A DNA stretch of 33,350 bases from Clostridiales bacterium UBA4821 (GCA_002402315.1 DHFP01000115.1:1-33350); one strand, 5' to 3'. Shown: positions 15,513 to 24,699, counted from the first letter of the stretch. Made by a program: numbers and translations. The notes: generated by a model from the sequence alone, not told the origin.

Positions 15513-16649
15513 TTGAAAAGGCTGGCTTCTTTATTTCTAATTTTTACATTTTCCTTAAGCTTTTCCAATATGGTATTTTCAAAAGAACAGGCTGCAAAGA
15601 CCAAGGTTATAGCTGGTGAAACTTATGTAAGTCTTAAAGATATGAAAAACGCCCTGGATTTTGAGTATGAGAAAAAGGGCAAAGATTCAATAGTAGTACT
15701 AAAACAGGATGGATCTGTCAATAATGTAATCAAAAAAGTAAACCAGTCTGTTGTAGCAATAATAGGCGAAGATAAAAAATTAAATCCTGAACTGGTTAAT
15801 GACTATTATTACAGCAAAATCCCCGTCGGCCTCATGCACGGTTCGGGTGTAATTGCAAGTTCGGACGGGAGGATAATCACCAATAACCACGTAGTTGAGA
15901 ATATGAAGGATATTTATGTGGTTCTATATAATAACAAAGCGTTTAAGGCAAAACTGCTGTATAAAAATAAAGATATCGACCTGGCTCTTATAAAAATCAA
16001 TGCTGCAGGCCTCAAACCCATAGAATTTGAGGAGATGGATAACATTAGTGCCGGAGATGAAGTAATAGCTATAGGTACCCCGCTCTATTTCGGATGGTCA
16101 AATAGTGTTACAAAAGGAATAATCAGCGGGCTAAACCGCCCAGTTGATGAAACCTATACTTACCTTCAGACAGATGCAAGCATAAATCCCGGAAACAGCG
16201 GTGGCCCCCTTATCAATATGAAGGGCAGACTGGTAGGAATAAATACCCTTGGCATTATGTTTTTTGATGGAATTAGCTTCTCTATCCCTGTAGAAAACGT
16301 TGAATATTTCTTAGACCAGTATAATAAGTATGGAAAAATCCGCAGAGTCTATACAGGCTTGGAGTTTGAAGAGAGCTGGCTTGCACTGGTTGGAATTCCT
16401 TCTGACCAGGGACTTAAGGTAATAGGTATTAAAGAAGACAGTATTTTTGAAAAAGATAAAGTGCAGGAAGGAGATATCCTTGAATCCATTGACGGTAAAA
16501 GCGTGACATCAATAGCAAGTCACAACGAGGTCCTTAAGAAAAAACTTCCCGGTGATTATATCAAACTGACATTCTCAAGAAATTCAATCCAATTTACAAT
16601 TAAGGCCAAGCTTAAAGATTACCCGGTTGAAAAAAACTCACAAGAATAA
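15513..16649 (+). CDS. Exported HtrA/DegP-like serine protease with PDZ domain
   Basis: 378 residues. A signal peptide (residues 1 to about 24) is followed by a short stretch (GETYVSLKDMKNALDF) like half of a copper-amine-oxidase stalk domain. Next comes a trypsin-like S1C protease domain with the complete triad: His in ITNNHVVEN, Asp in KDIDLALIK, Ser in NPGNSGGPL. The C-terminal PDZ domain (about 280-365) starts around YTGLEFEE. It should act on misfolded or surface proteins outside the membrane. The start is TTG at 15513, 7 nt after AGGAGG, with no better ATG nearby. It is separated by 20 nt from the next gene. Confidence 0.93.
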   Translation: MKRLASLFLIFTFSLSFSNMVFSKEQAAKTKVIAGETYVSLKDMKNALDFEYEKKGKDSIVVLKQDGSVNNVIKKVNQSVVAIIGEDKKLNPELVNDYYYSKIPVGLMHGSGVIASSDGRIITNNHVVENMKDIYVVLYNNKAFKAKLLYKNKDIDLALIKINAAGLKPIEFEEMDNISAGDEVIAIGTPLYFGWSNSVTKGIISGLNRPVDETYTYLQTDASINPGNSGGPLINMKGRLVGINTLGIMFFDGISFSIPVENVEYFLDQYNKYGKIRRVYTGLEFEESWLALVGIPSDQGLKVIGIKEDSIFEKDKVQEGDILESIDGKSVTSIASHNEVLKKKLPGDYIKLTFSRNSIQFTIKAKLKDYPVEKNSQE

Positions 16650-16669
16650 CTGTTCAGAGAGGTGCAGTA

Positions 16670-18652
16670 ATGAAAAAAATTTCAGCATTTACACTTGCTT
16701 TATTTCTATGTATGACTATAAATATAAACGGTTTTACATATGCCCGGGAATATCCTGGCAAGATAGACTTCTATAAGGTTTTCTCAAAAAACAATGAAAA
16801 CATTGATAGAATCGGCAATAAAATTTACAACTGGTCCATATACCTGCCCAGCGATGCAGTAATAAGCAAAAATCCAAAAGCCACTTCCTTTGACATGTAC
16901 ACAAACAGCTTTAAATCAAATGTAACGGTAAATGTATTTAAAAATATACACAACCTAACACTTGAGGAGATTTATGTCAACATGCTGGAATCATCAGGAT
17001 ATGTCTACCCGGAATACGGCAACAGCTATAGATGCTCTGCTGAAATCCAGAAAGAAAGAGATGGCAATAAATATATTATAATTTCTTCAATATCTCCGGA
17101 ATATTTTGAATACAAGGTATCTGACAATTCCGATGAAGAAACAGGCACTTACAGTGAACAAAGGGTGTACCTAGGGAAAAATAATACGATTAATTACATT
17201 TATACGGTTGATATATCTATGGATTTAGAGTACTATAAGCACCATAAAAACCTATTTTTGAAAATAGCCGACTCATTTAAAACTTCTTTTGATACAAGTA
17301 ATCCGAATATTAAAAACTTATCCGACCTGGTAACGTCGTACCGCATACACGAAAACAAAATATATGGTTGGAAAATCGAACTTGCACCTTACTGGAAGCT
17401 GCAAGGCAATGATACATCAATAACCCAACTGTTCATGCCTCTATATTCTGATGAGGAAATAGGGCAGGACAATCAATCAGGTTCAGATATGGATACATCT
17501 TCTGATTCTAACCCCCTTGATACTACTGAACCCGGCCAGGATAATCCTTCCGTACAGGAAACCATTGTTTCATCTAGTCCTGGTCAGGATAATTCCAGCT
17601 CAAAAGCCATAACTGAATCTCTTAACGTATCAGTCATTTCATCCATACCTCAAGGTCAGAGTTTCGATTTATGGTCAGATGAGGAAATGAAAAGTTTGCA
17701 GTCAAACTATAATCAAAATCTATTTAGCACACTAAGTGAAGTTCAAAATATTAATATGCCTGATGCCAAAGCCAAATTGCTTGTTCTAAAAATCAAGAAT
17801 TCAAATAAAGACAGCATGATTATTGGGACTATGCTTGTACAAGGGCATGAATACAGGTATAAAATTGTTCTCGAAATACCAGAATCAAAATTTAATGAGA
17901 GGGCTGGCAAGGACGCTTTCTTTAGAACCATAAAATCTTTTGGCCTGACCAAGTCAAAAAGTAAATTTGTTCAAGAGCTTATACCTGTAGAGTCAGTATT
18001 GGATTATAATGCTCCAAAAATAATCTCTTTAAAACAATATAATTTAAAGATTAATGCAAATAACAGATGGTCAAAACCCTTCAGTATATTTGACGGTCAG
18101 ATAGAAGAGTATACCTATCCGGGTTACTCGGATTATTACGATGATTCTTATAATTATGGTGATTCTTCTTACGAGACTCTTACCCTCAACCATTTAAAAT
18201 CAGGAACAGCATTAACTATAGATGCCTCTGTTTCATCCCAGCCTTTTGACCAAGTTCTGCATCAATTGTTGTATGGAAAGATTACTAATCCTGAAATTAA
18301 TTCTAAGGTTATAAATCTGAATGCAAATAAGTCTGAATTTGGTGACATAACGGTTTATAAGATTGTTGAGACCTATAATATAGGGAAAATGGAAGAGCTA
18401 TTTCAATCTGACAATAGGATAACATATAATTATACAACTCTTAGCAATACATATACTTATATCTTTCAGGCCGGAGAAGATTTATATAACCTCAGTTTCT
18501 CAATACCGCTTATAAATTGTTCTGCAGAAAACATAAAAATAATTGAAGAATTATGGAAAAGAGTTATAGTAGACGAAAAAGAAATAGGTATAGGAACATC
18601 AAACTGGGAGCCGGTTGACCTTGAAAAGTATAAAAACCCGCCTGAAGAATAA
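16670..18652 (+). CDS. Large secreted protein of unknown function
   Basis: 660 residues with a signal peptide (MKKISAFTLALFLCMT onward, cut probably after TYA). Not recognised. Three segments of similar build can be seen, each beginning with a W-containing phrase (YNWSIYLP, YGWKIELAP, NNRWSKPFSIF) and each ending in a helix leading to a KSF-type motif (IADSFKTSF, RTIKSFGLTK). This suggests three copies of an exported alpha-beta domain. Between the first and second copies is a Ser/Asp/Pro-rich spacer with three GQDN repeats (codons at about 17461, 17532 and 17581). GAGAGGTG precedes the ATG. The 20-nt gap after the protease gene points to one operon, so it may be that protease's partner or substrate. 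Confidence 0.85.
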   Translation: MKKISAFTLALFLCMTININGFTYAREYPGKIDFYKVFSKNNENIDRIGNKIYNWSIYLPSDAVISKNPKATSFDMYTNSFKSNVTVNVFKNIHNLTLEEIYVNMLESSGYVYPEYGNSYRCSAEIQKERDGNKYIIISSISPEYFEYKVSDNSDEETGTYSEQRVYLGKNNTINYIYTVDISMDLEYYKHHKNLFLKIADSFKTSFDTSNPNIKNLSDLVTSYRIHENKIYGWKIELAPYWKLQGNDTSITQLFMPLYSDEEIGQDNQSGSDMDTSSDSNPLDTTEPGQDNPSVQETIVSSSPGQDNSSSKAITESLNVSVISSIPQGQSFDLWSDEEMKSLQSNYNQNLFSTLSEVQNINMPDAKAKLLVLKIKNSNKDSMIIGTMLVQGHEYRYKIVLEIPESKFNERAGKDAFFRTIKSFGLTKSKSKFVQELIPVESVLDYNAPKIISLKQYNLKINANNRWSKPFSIFDGQIEEYTYPGYSDYYDDSYNYGDSSYETLTLNHLKSGTALTIDASVSSQPFDQVLHQLLYGKITNPEINSKVINLNANKSEFGDITVYKIVETYNIGKMEELFQSDNRITYNYTTLSNTYTYIFQAGEDLYNLSFSIPLINCSAENIKIIEELWKRVIVDEKEIGIGTSNWEPVDLEKYKNPPEE

Positions 18653-19095
18653 GAAAAGGAAGTATCATATGCAGGTGCAAAGGAGAAGGAAAAAAAAGAG
18701 AGCAAAAGCTTTTCTTGTACCTCAAGGGGCAAAAAAAGCCTTGGGTATTACCGCTAATCTTCTTTGGGATGCTACGGGATATATATTTGGTGTTGATAAA
18801 AAAGGGGATGAAAAAAGAAAGCTTTTCTTGAACGATTAAAAAGTGAACTTGGTGATGTTGAAGCAGTTCAAATAATTATTCGTTTCCTTGAAGACATAAC
18901 AGAAGAACAACTATCAAAGGAAGAATGCTGGAAAGAAATTTTTGAAACAAATCCCAATCTTTCTTTTCAAATAAACACTGATACATTTTTGGTATGTCGT
19001 CATCCAGATGTTGTTTCAAAGCTTTCCGCATCAACGAATGAAGGCACAAATGATATATTAGGAATTTGTTTGGTGACGGGGAATAATACTAAAAT
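18653..19095 (+). pseudogene. Internal fragment of cas8c/csd1 (type I-C CRISPR effector)
   Basis: A broken coding stretch with no start and no end. The first piece (about 18690-18815) encodes AKAFLVPQGAKKALG, then NLLWDATGYIFGVDKKGD, matching the Csd1 region that in relatives reads like NLLWDNTGYVLG. The frame then shifts by one base near 18815 and continues as KAFLERLKSELGDVEAVQ, FLEDITEEQL, ETNPNLSFQINTDTFLVC, ending with GICLVTGNN, which matches the conserved CLVTGE motif of Csd1. At about 19090 the match stops abruptly where an IS3-family fragment begins. About 140 residues from the middle of a protein of roughly 600 remain. Family assignment is from remembered motifs, not a search. No other cas gene is in the window. 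Confidence 0.7.
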
Positions 19096-19442
19096 TTCGT
19101 ATATCTTAGCCGCCAGAGCTTCGTATTTCCAGGGTTTGTCGAGGCTTTCAAGGTAGTAATAGAAGCCTTGACGAGAAACCTTTAACACTTGGCAATAAAG
19201 AGCTATCTTCCCTGTAATGTATCCATTGCTAGTCTTGATTGCAATGAACTTCATACGCTCTTCTTTGCCAACTTCTGACGGCTCGCGGCGAAAAAAGCGG
19301 ATGCCTCTTCCAAAAACTCATTTATCTCTATTAATCGCTCATTCTCTTTCTCAATTCTCTTTATTTCAGCTTTCAATTCTGTATCTCTGCTGCCTGTGTC
19401 ATCGCTGTCGCTGGCGTCTGCGTCCCCTTTCCGGTATCAATA
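19089..19442 (-). mobile_element. IS3-family insertion sequence remnant
   Basis: On the minus strand the end of orfA (leucine-zipper part ELKAEIKRIEKENERL, then NEFLEEASAFFAASRQ, stop TGA at 19251-19253) overlaps the start of orfB (ATG at 19252-19254) in the ATGA arrangement typical of IS3 elements. OrfB reads MKFIAIKTSNGYITGK, then VSRQGFYYYL, and breaks off after AAKIYEIL at about 19090. OrfA loses its 5' part near 19442 (DIDTGKG). About 350 bp of an element of 1.2-1.5 kb remain, without the catalytic DDE region and without clear ends, so it cannot move. It interrupts the cas8c fragment. Confidence 0.85.
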
Positions 19443-19463
19443 TCCCCTATAAGGAATTGAAAC
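19434..19463 (+). CRISPR. Solitary CRISPR-repeat-like sequence
   Basis: 30 nt ending in CCTATAAGGAATTGAAAC. The last 18 bases differ at one position from the end of the clostridial type I-B repeat as remembered from Acetivibrio thermocellus, and ATTGAAAC is the usual 8-nt crRNA handle of types I-B and I-C. No second copy lies within the window, so this is at most a one-repeat relic. The 5' part overlaps the end of the IS3 orfA reading frame, which weakens the case for the full 30 nt. Confidence 0.35.
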
Positions 19464-19515
19464 AATATATGAAACTAAAAAAATCTGTTATAATAGTGAC
19501 AGAAAAAATTGATAG

Positions 19516-19745
19516 GTGACTAAGTCTGAAAAAAGTTTTCTGCCACCAACTTGGGTAAGTAAGGAATTGCAAGCAAAAGAAACAATCTGAAAGTATGGTA
19601 TGCATCTAACAGAATATATACGCTATATTCTTATCAATGACTTGGAAAATCCCAAAAACCTTAAATATTATCCAAGCTTGCTGCTGGTTTGATTTCTGAA
19701 CAGGATTTAATAAACAGTAATAATAAGGGGAAATATCGTCTTTAA
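19516..19745 (+). pseudogene. Broken ribbon-helix-helix DNA-binding (antitoxin-like) gene
   Basis: From a GTG at 19516 the frame reads KSFLPPTWVSKELQAKETI, a TGA stop (19588-19590), then KYGMHLTEYIRYILINDLEN. A beta strand, then ELQAKE, then YGMxLTEYIR is the pattern of MetJ/Arc-type ribbon-helix-helix proteins such as CopG and RelB-like antitoxins. A second lesion near 19675 shifts the frame, after which AAGLISEQDLINSNNKG continues to a TAA at 19743-19745. With an internal stop and a frameshift the gene is dead. It lies 27 nt before the Fic gene and may be the remains of its regulator or of a toxin-antitoxin pair. Confidence 0.5.
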
Positions 19746-19772
19746 GTCCTAGGAAAGAAAGGAGGTTATTAA

Positions 19773-20543
19773 ATGGATTTGAATGATTTTATAGGAGAAA
19801 AGTCAAGTTTAGATAAGCTTTTTTACAAAATTGATGATTTAAAGAATGAAATAGACCAATATAGACCTTTTTCAAAAGACTTATTAGAAGAGCTTAAAAA
19901 GTATTATAGGGTTGGTTTGACATATACAAGTAATTCACTAGAGGGCAATTCTCTAACTATGTCGGAAACTAAAGTTATTATAGAGGATGGCCTAACAGTT
20001 GGGGGGAAGCCTTTAAAAGATGTATATGAAGCAATTGGGCACAGTGATGCTTACAACTATATATTTGAGCTTATTAATAACCGGGAAATAAAAGAAGATG
20101 ATGTTAAAACCCTGCACAGACTATTTTACAAGCATATTGATATAAACGAGGCCAGCAAATACAGAAACAAAAAAGTATTTATAAGCGGGTCACAATACAA
20201 AGTTGCAAATCCGGAAGATATTCCTGAAATGATGACAGGGTTATTAGAGAAGATGGATAGTACAAGAGATAAATATCATCCGGTAGAATTTGCAGCCAGG
20301 CTTCACAAAGAATTTATTTTTATTCATCCTTTTATTGATGGGAACGGAAGAGTAGCGAGATTATTAATGAATCTTGCTTTGCTCCAGGATAAATACACAT
20401 TAGCTATAATACCTCCAATACTGAGGCATGATTATATCCAGACATTAGAAAAGGCTCATAAGAATGATAAGGACTTTATTGCTTTCATAGCAGAAAGAGT
20501 GATAGAAACACAGAAGGATTATTTGAGGCTTTTCAATAATTAG
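19773..20543 (+). CDS. Fic-domain protein (probable AMPylator, self-inhibited class II)
   Basis: 256 residues. The Fic core motif HPFIDGNGRVAR (His185 to Arg196) is intact, so it should transfer AMP or another phosphate-containing group onto a hydroxyl of a target protein. An N-terminal inhibitory helix motif, SNSLEGN (residues 53-59, pattern S/TxxxE-G/N), precedes the Fic fold, as in class II Fic proteins that carry their own inhibitor. It therefore need not have a separate antitoxin. AAAGGAGG lies 8 nt before the ATG. No C-terminal winged helix is present. It is located in an accessory stretch beside CRISPR and IS debris, which fits a defence or stress role, but the target is unknown. Confidence 0.9.
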   Translation: MDLNDFIGEKSSLDKLFYKIDDLKNEIDQYRPFSKDLLEELKKYYRVGLTYTSNSLEGNSLTMSETKVIIEDGLTVGGKPLKDVYEAIGHSDAYNYIFELINNREIKEDDVKTLHRLFYKHIDINEASKYRNKKVFISGSQYKVANPEDIPEMMTGLLEKMDSTRDKYHPVEFAARLHKEFIFIHPFIDGNGRVARLLMNLALLQDKYTLAIIPPILRHDYIQTLEKAHKNDKDFIAFIAERVIETQKDYLRLFNN

Positions 20544-20710
20544 TCAAAATGGGTTTATATTCTATAGTTTATATTCTACGGGTGTTTAGATATTTATTTT
20601 AATTAATTATGAACCACTATAATTTACAGAAAAATACTCTTTTATTTTCACAAAATTTTTATTACAATAGCTTTAATGCAAAACTAAAGTAGCAGTAAAG
20701 GAGTATTTTT

Positions 20711-23700
20711 ATGTCACAGGTTGTAATTACCGATAGAACAATTTTAGATCATGCTGCAAACTCAGCATCTTTTCATAGAGGCAGCATGTACTTCCTCAAC
20801 AACAAAGTGGTTAATTTTCATATTGATAAAAAGAACCTGACTATACACGCAGCAGTAAAAGGAGAAGACAAATACAGCATAAGCATAATCCTTTCTGAAG
20901 ATGGACAAGTAAAATCTTCTTATTGTAATTGCCCGGCCTTTTCTGAGTATTATGGTGCATGCAAGCATATAGTGGCTGTTTTGAAGATGGCGCAGAGAGA
21001 GTTGAAAGACCTGGATTTGTCTTATGTTTATAATGATAAAGCAATAAATCAGCTTTTTGGTTTTTTTGACAATTTAGTGAGGGAACAAAAAAAGGAAGAA
21101 ATAAATCTGGATATTACTTATGAACTCGAACAACGTAATAGGAAAACATTTTCCTCTGTTGAACTGAAAGTAGGAATAAACCGGTTATATGTTATAAAGA
21201 ATATTAAAGATTTTATTAAGAACCTGGATAATCACGAGGCAATAGGATTTGGTAAAAATTTTACTTTTGAGCCGGATAGTCATACTTTCTCAGAGCAGGA
21301 CCAGGCTGTTATTGATTTATTAAAAGAAATATATAAAAACGAAGCTGCTCTGGAAAATATTTATTCTTATGGATACTACAATGCGAGGAGCGCTTTTACA
21401 GCAAAAAAAGTATATTTATCCGAACCTAATTTAAAAAGGCTGCTTGGAGTGCTAAAGGGTAAATCAATCAATATGGTTATGCCGGGCATGCATGAGTTGA
21501 GAGCGAAGGTAATAGAAGAAGATCTTCCGTTAAAATTTTCACTCAAGCAAATCAAAGACGACGTAGCTTTGACCTTGGATTCAGGATTACCTGCTCTTTT
21601 GGTAGAAGGAGGAGAGCATTTTTATTATAATGAAAATATATATCATATATCCGAACAACAAAAAAAATACTTTGTCCCTTTTTATGAGAGTATTTTAAAA
21701 AGTCCAAAGAAGGAAATTATCTTTTCTTCCGAACATAAAGGGCGTTTTGTGTCGGAAGTGCTGCCGTATATAAAAAATATCGGACAGGTTCAGATTGATG
21801 CGGCCTTGGAAAAGAGTTTTTATCAAGAGAATTTGGAAGCCAAGATTTATTTCGATAAGGCTCAAGACGGTATCAAGGCGAAAATTGAATTCCAGTATGG
21901 AGATGAAGTAATTAACCCTTTTATTACGTCAGGGCAAAATGGATCAGGTGCTCCATCAGATAATAAGATTCTTATCAGGGATGCCGGGAAAGAGAGAAAA
22001 CTCCTCGGATTTTTGGAGGAAGCCGAGTTTAAGGTTAATAAAGGCGAAATATATTTGGATAATGAGGAAAAAATATTTGATTTTATGTCCAATGTTCTTT
22101 CCGAACTGCAGGAATTAGCTGAAGTTTATTATTCTGCTGCATTTAAAAATATGCAAATCAGGAATACTTCTTCGTTTTCAGGCAGGGTGCGTTTTAATGA
22201 AGACTCCAGCATGCTGGAATTTTCTTTCCAGTACGAGGATATTGAACCTGGAGAATTGGAACATATATTCAGTTCCCTGAGGGAAAAGAAAAAATATTAC
22301 AGGCTGAGAGACGGATCTTTCGTACCGTTGAATGCCACTGAAATTGAAAACATGGCTGAGCTTATTGAGCAGCTTGACATATCTGCAAAAGATTTGAAGA
22401 ATAAAATGGTCGAACTTCCTAAATACAGGGCAATGTATATTGACAGTTACATCAGACAATCCAATTTGCAGCATGTTGAAAGGAACAGAGCGTTCAAACA
22501 ACTGGTGCAGAGCATACTGGAACCCCAGGATACAGAGTATGATGTTCCTGTTGAGCTTCAGCATGTTCTAAGGGATTACCAAAGAGTAGGGTTTAAATGG
22601 TTAAAAACACTTTCTGCTTATGGATTAGGAGGCATCCTGGCCGATGACATGGGTCTTGGGAAAACGCTTCAGGTAATTGCATTTGTGTTATCCGAAAAGG
22701 GAAAGAACATAGGTCCTTCGATTGTTGTTGCTCCAACGTCGTTGGTTTACAATTGGCAGGACGAAGTTAGAAAATTCGCGCCGCAGTTGAAGACCCTGGT
22801 TATCTCCGGAATGCAGAAGGAAAGGCAGGAACAATTAACCGAAATCAAAAATGCTGATATTGTGGTTACATCCTATCCCCTTATCCGGCGTGATATAGAC
22901 ATGTACGATGAATTTGAATTTGCCTATTGCTTCTTGGATGAGGCTCAGCATATAAAAAATCCGAATACCATCAGCGCAAAATCCGTAAGCCAGATAAAAG
23001 CTAAAGGATTTTTTGCATTGACTGGAACTCCGATTGAAAATTCGCTGACCGAATTATGGTCGATATTCAACTCTATTATGCCGGGTTATTTACTGTCACA
23101 CAATAAATTTATAAAAAAGTACGAAAATCCAATAGTTAAAAATCAGGACCAAAAGGTTTTGACCGAATTAAGCAGGCATATTAAACCTTTTGTCTTACGC
23201 AGGATGAAAAAAGACGTATTAAAAGAGCTGCCGCAGAAGATTGAAACCAAGGTAACTGCAGAGATGACACCGGAGCAAAAGAAGGTTTATTTGGCTTATC
23301 TACAGCGGGCAAAGGGCGAGCTTGCACGGGAGATTTCCGCCAACGGGTTTGAGAAGAGCCAGATAAAAATCCTTGCAGCTTTGACCAGGCTGCGGCAAAT
23401 ATGCTGCCATCCATCCTTGTTCCTTGAAAATTTCAACAGTGAAAGCGGTAAAACACTTCTACTGCAGGAGATTTTGGAAGATGCGTTGGATAGCGGCCAT
23501 AGGATTTTGTTGTTTTCCCAGTTTACGAGTATGCTTAATATTATTGAACAATACTTGGACAAGCAGAAAATAGAGCACTTCTATCTGCAGGGTTCCACAA
23601 AGACGGAACTGCGCGGGGAAATGGTCCGGGCGTTTAATGAGGGTAAGGGGAAAATCTTTTTAATATCGCTTAAAGCAGGAGGAACAGGTCTTAACCTAAC

Positions 23701-23956
23701 AGGGGCGGATATGGTTATTCACTACGATCCATGGTGGAATCCTGCGGTAGAGGATCAGGCTACCGACCGCGCTTACCGTATCGGTCAGAAAAATGTGGTT
23801 CAGGTTATGAAGCTGATTACCCAGGGAACCATTGAGGAGAAGATTTATGAGCTTCAGCAAAAGAAGAAGGAAATGATTGAATCTGTTATTCAACCGGGTG
23901 AAACATTCCTGACTAAATTGACGGCGAAGGAAATCAAGGAATTGTTTGAAATATAG
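20711..23956 (+). CDS. SWIM zinc finger plus SNF2-family DNA helicase/translocase
   Basis: 1081 residues. The N-terminal SWIM zinc finger has Cys72, Cys74, Cys84 and His86 (YCNCPAF, GACKHIV). A long middle region (about 100-600) typical of bacterial SNF2 proteins follows. The SNF2 ATPase has DDMGLGKT (about 645), LDEAQHIKN as motif II (about 743), LTGTPIENS as motif III, and the helicase C domain with SLKAGGTGLNLT and DQATDRAYRIGQ at the end. All ATPase motifs are intact. Such proteins move on DNA or strip proteins from it, and the exact role here is unknown. AAGGAG precedes the ATG. It stands alone, between the Fic gene and a headless DUF4143 gene on the opposite strand. Confidence 0.93.
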   Translation: MSQVVITDRTILDHAANSASFHRGSMYFLNNKVVNFHIDKKNLTIHAAVKGEDKYSISIILSEDGQVKSSYCNCPAFSEYYGACKHIVAVLKMAQRELKDLDLSYVYNDKAINQLFGFFDNLVREQKKEEINLDITYELEQRNRKTFSSVELKVGINRLYVIKNIKDFIKNLDNHEAIGFGKNFTFEPDSHTFSEQDQAVIDLLKEIYKNEAALENIYSYGYYNARSAFTAKKVYLSEPNLKRLLGVLKGKSINMVMPGMHELRAKVIEEDLPLKFSLKQIKDDVALTLDSGLPALLVEGGEHFYYNENIYHISEQQKKYFVPFYESILKSPKKEIIFSSEHKGRFVSEVLPYIKNIGQVQIDAALEKSFYQENLEAKIYFDKAQDGIKAKIEFQYGDEVINPFITSGQNGSGAPSDNKILIRDAGKERKLLGFLEEAEFKVNKGEIYLDNEEKIFDFMSNVLSELQELAEVYYSAAFKNMQIRNTSSFSGRVRFNEDSSMLEFSFQYEDIEPGELEHIFSSLREKKKYYRLRDGSFVPLNATEIENMAELIEQLDISAKDLKNKMVELPKYRAMYIDSYIRQSNLQHVERNRAFKQLVQSILEPQDTEYDVPVELQHVLRDYQRVGFKWLKTLSAYGLGGILADDMGLGKTLQVIAFVLSEKGKNIGPSIVVAPTSLVYNWQDEVRKFAPQLKTLVISGMQKERQEQLTEIKNADIVVTSYPLIRRDIDMYDEFEFAYCFLDEAQHIKNPNTISAKSVSQIKAKGFFALTGTPIENSLTELWSIFNSIMPGYLLSHNKFIKKYENPIVKNQDQKVLTELSRHIKPFVLRRMKKDVLKELPQKIETKVTAEMTPEQKKVYLAYLQRAKGELAREISANGFEKSQIKILAALTRLRQICCHPSLFLENFNSESGKTLLLQEILEDALDSGHRILLFSQFTSMLNIIEQYLDKQKIEHFYLQGSTKTELRGEMVRAFNEGKGKIFLISLKAGGTGLNLTGADMVIHYDPWWNPAVEDQATDRAYRIGQKNVVQVMKLITQGTIEEKIYELQQKKKEMIESVIQPGETFLTKLTAKEIKELFEI

Positions 23957-23957
23957 C

Positions 23958-24626
23958 TTAGATCATTAGCTCCAAGCTTCTATGCGCACCAAACAAATAA
24001 AGAAATAGAAAAGCAGGAATCTTAAAAATCTTAATTCCTCCTGTCTCAAATGTTCCAATTTGCTCGGAGCTTTTTGTCACAATGAATGGTTTAATATCTT
24101 TTATTTCATTTGCAAATCTTACCAGACCATCATCACTTGAAATTCTGACATTTTCCCGATATTTGACCTCAAAAGCCAATAATTCTTCTTTTGGCATTTT
24201 TACAACTATGTCAACTTCTTTATCAGTCTTGTTTTCTCTCCAGTATCCAATTTGAATTTTATTTTTTATAAAATAATTAATATGATTAAATACAGCCGTT
24301 TCTACAATCAAACCCATTTCTTCCGGTATTGTGAGCACATCATCTCCTTTGAGAAGTATTGCATTTCTAAGAGCTGCATCTGTTAAATAAATCTTATATT
24401 TTTGTTTGAGTGATTTCTTTCCACCAATATCAAGACTACCTACTTTATGAATCAAATTTGAAAGCTCTAAACTTGATAGATAACTTTCTACAGTAAGATT
24501 ATTTAAGCCCATTTCACTGGAGATTTTTTCTTTTACTATGATTTGTCCGGTATTCATGCATAGATAAACAAATATTTGTTCTAATTGCAACGTGTTTCTG
24601 ATTCCAAACAATTCAATATATTTCAT
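23958..24626 (-). pseudogene. C-terminal half of a DUF4143 AAA-type ATPase (headless)
   Basis: 222 residues corresponding only to the C-terminal part of archaeal/bacterial AAA ATPases with DUF4143. A winged-helix stretch (VYLCMNTGQ, TVESYLSSLELSNLIHKV) is followed by a PD-(D/E)xK-like nuclease fold (ETAVFNHI, KEVDIVV, LAFEVKYREN). The N-terminal ATPase with its Walker motifs is missing, and no trace of it lies upstream on this strand. GAGGGG lies 11 nt before the ATG, so a short protein could still be made. Read as a truncated remnant; a functional nuclease-like stand-alone is less likely. The stop codon is 1 bp from the stop of the convergent SNF2 gene. Confidence 0.65.
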
Positions 24627-24699
24627 AATTCTCTAGCCCCTCATTGTTAAATTATGCAGAATTTGAAATATTTATTTTAAATAAATTATGAATAAAAGC

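Noticed and set aside
19000..19254. Reading the 84-codon frame as a complete small gene
   Set aside because: The first 55 residues are the start of IS3 orfB and the rest is the reverse strand of the cas8c fragment; it is a chance fusion at the insertion junction.
24664..24692. The AT-rich flanking repeat as an attachment site of an integrated element
   Set aside because: No integrase or recombinase gene lies between the copies, and the match is in simple AT-rich sequence.
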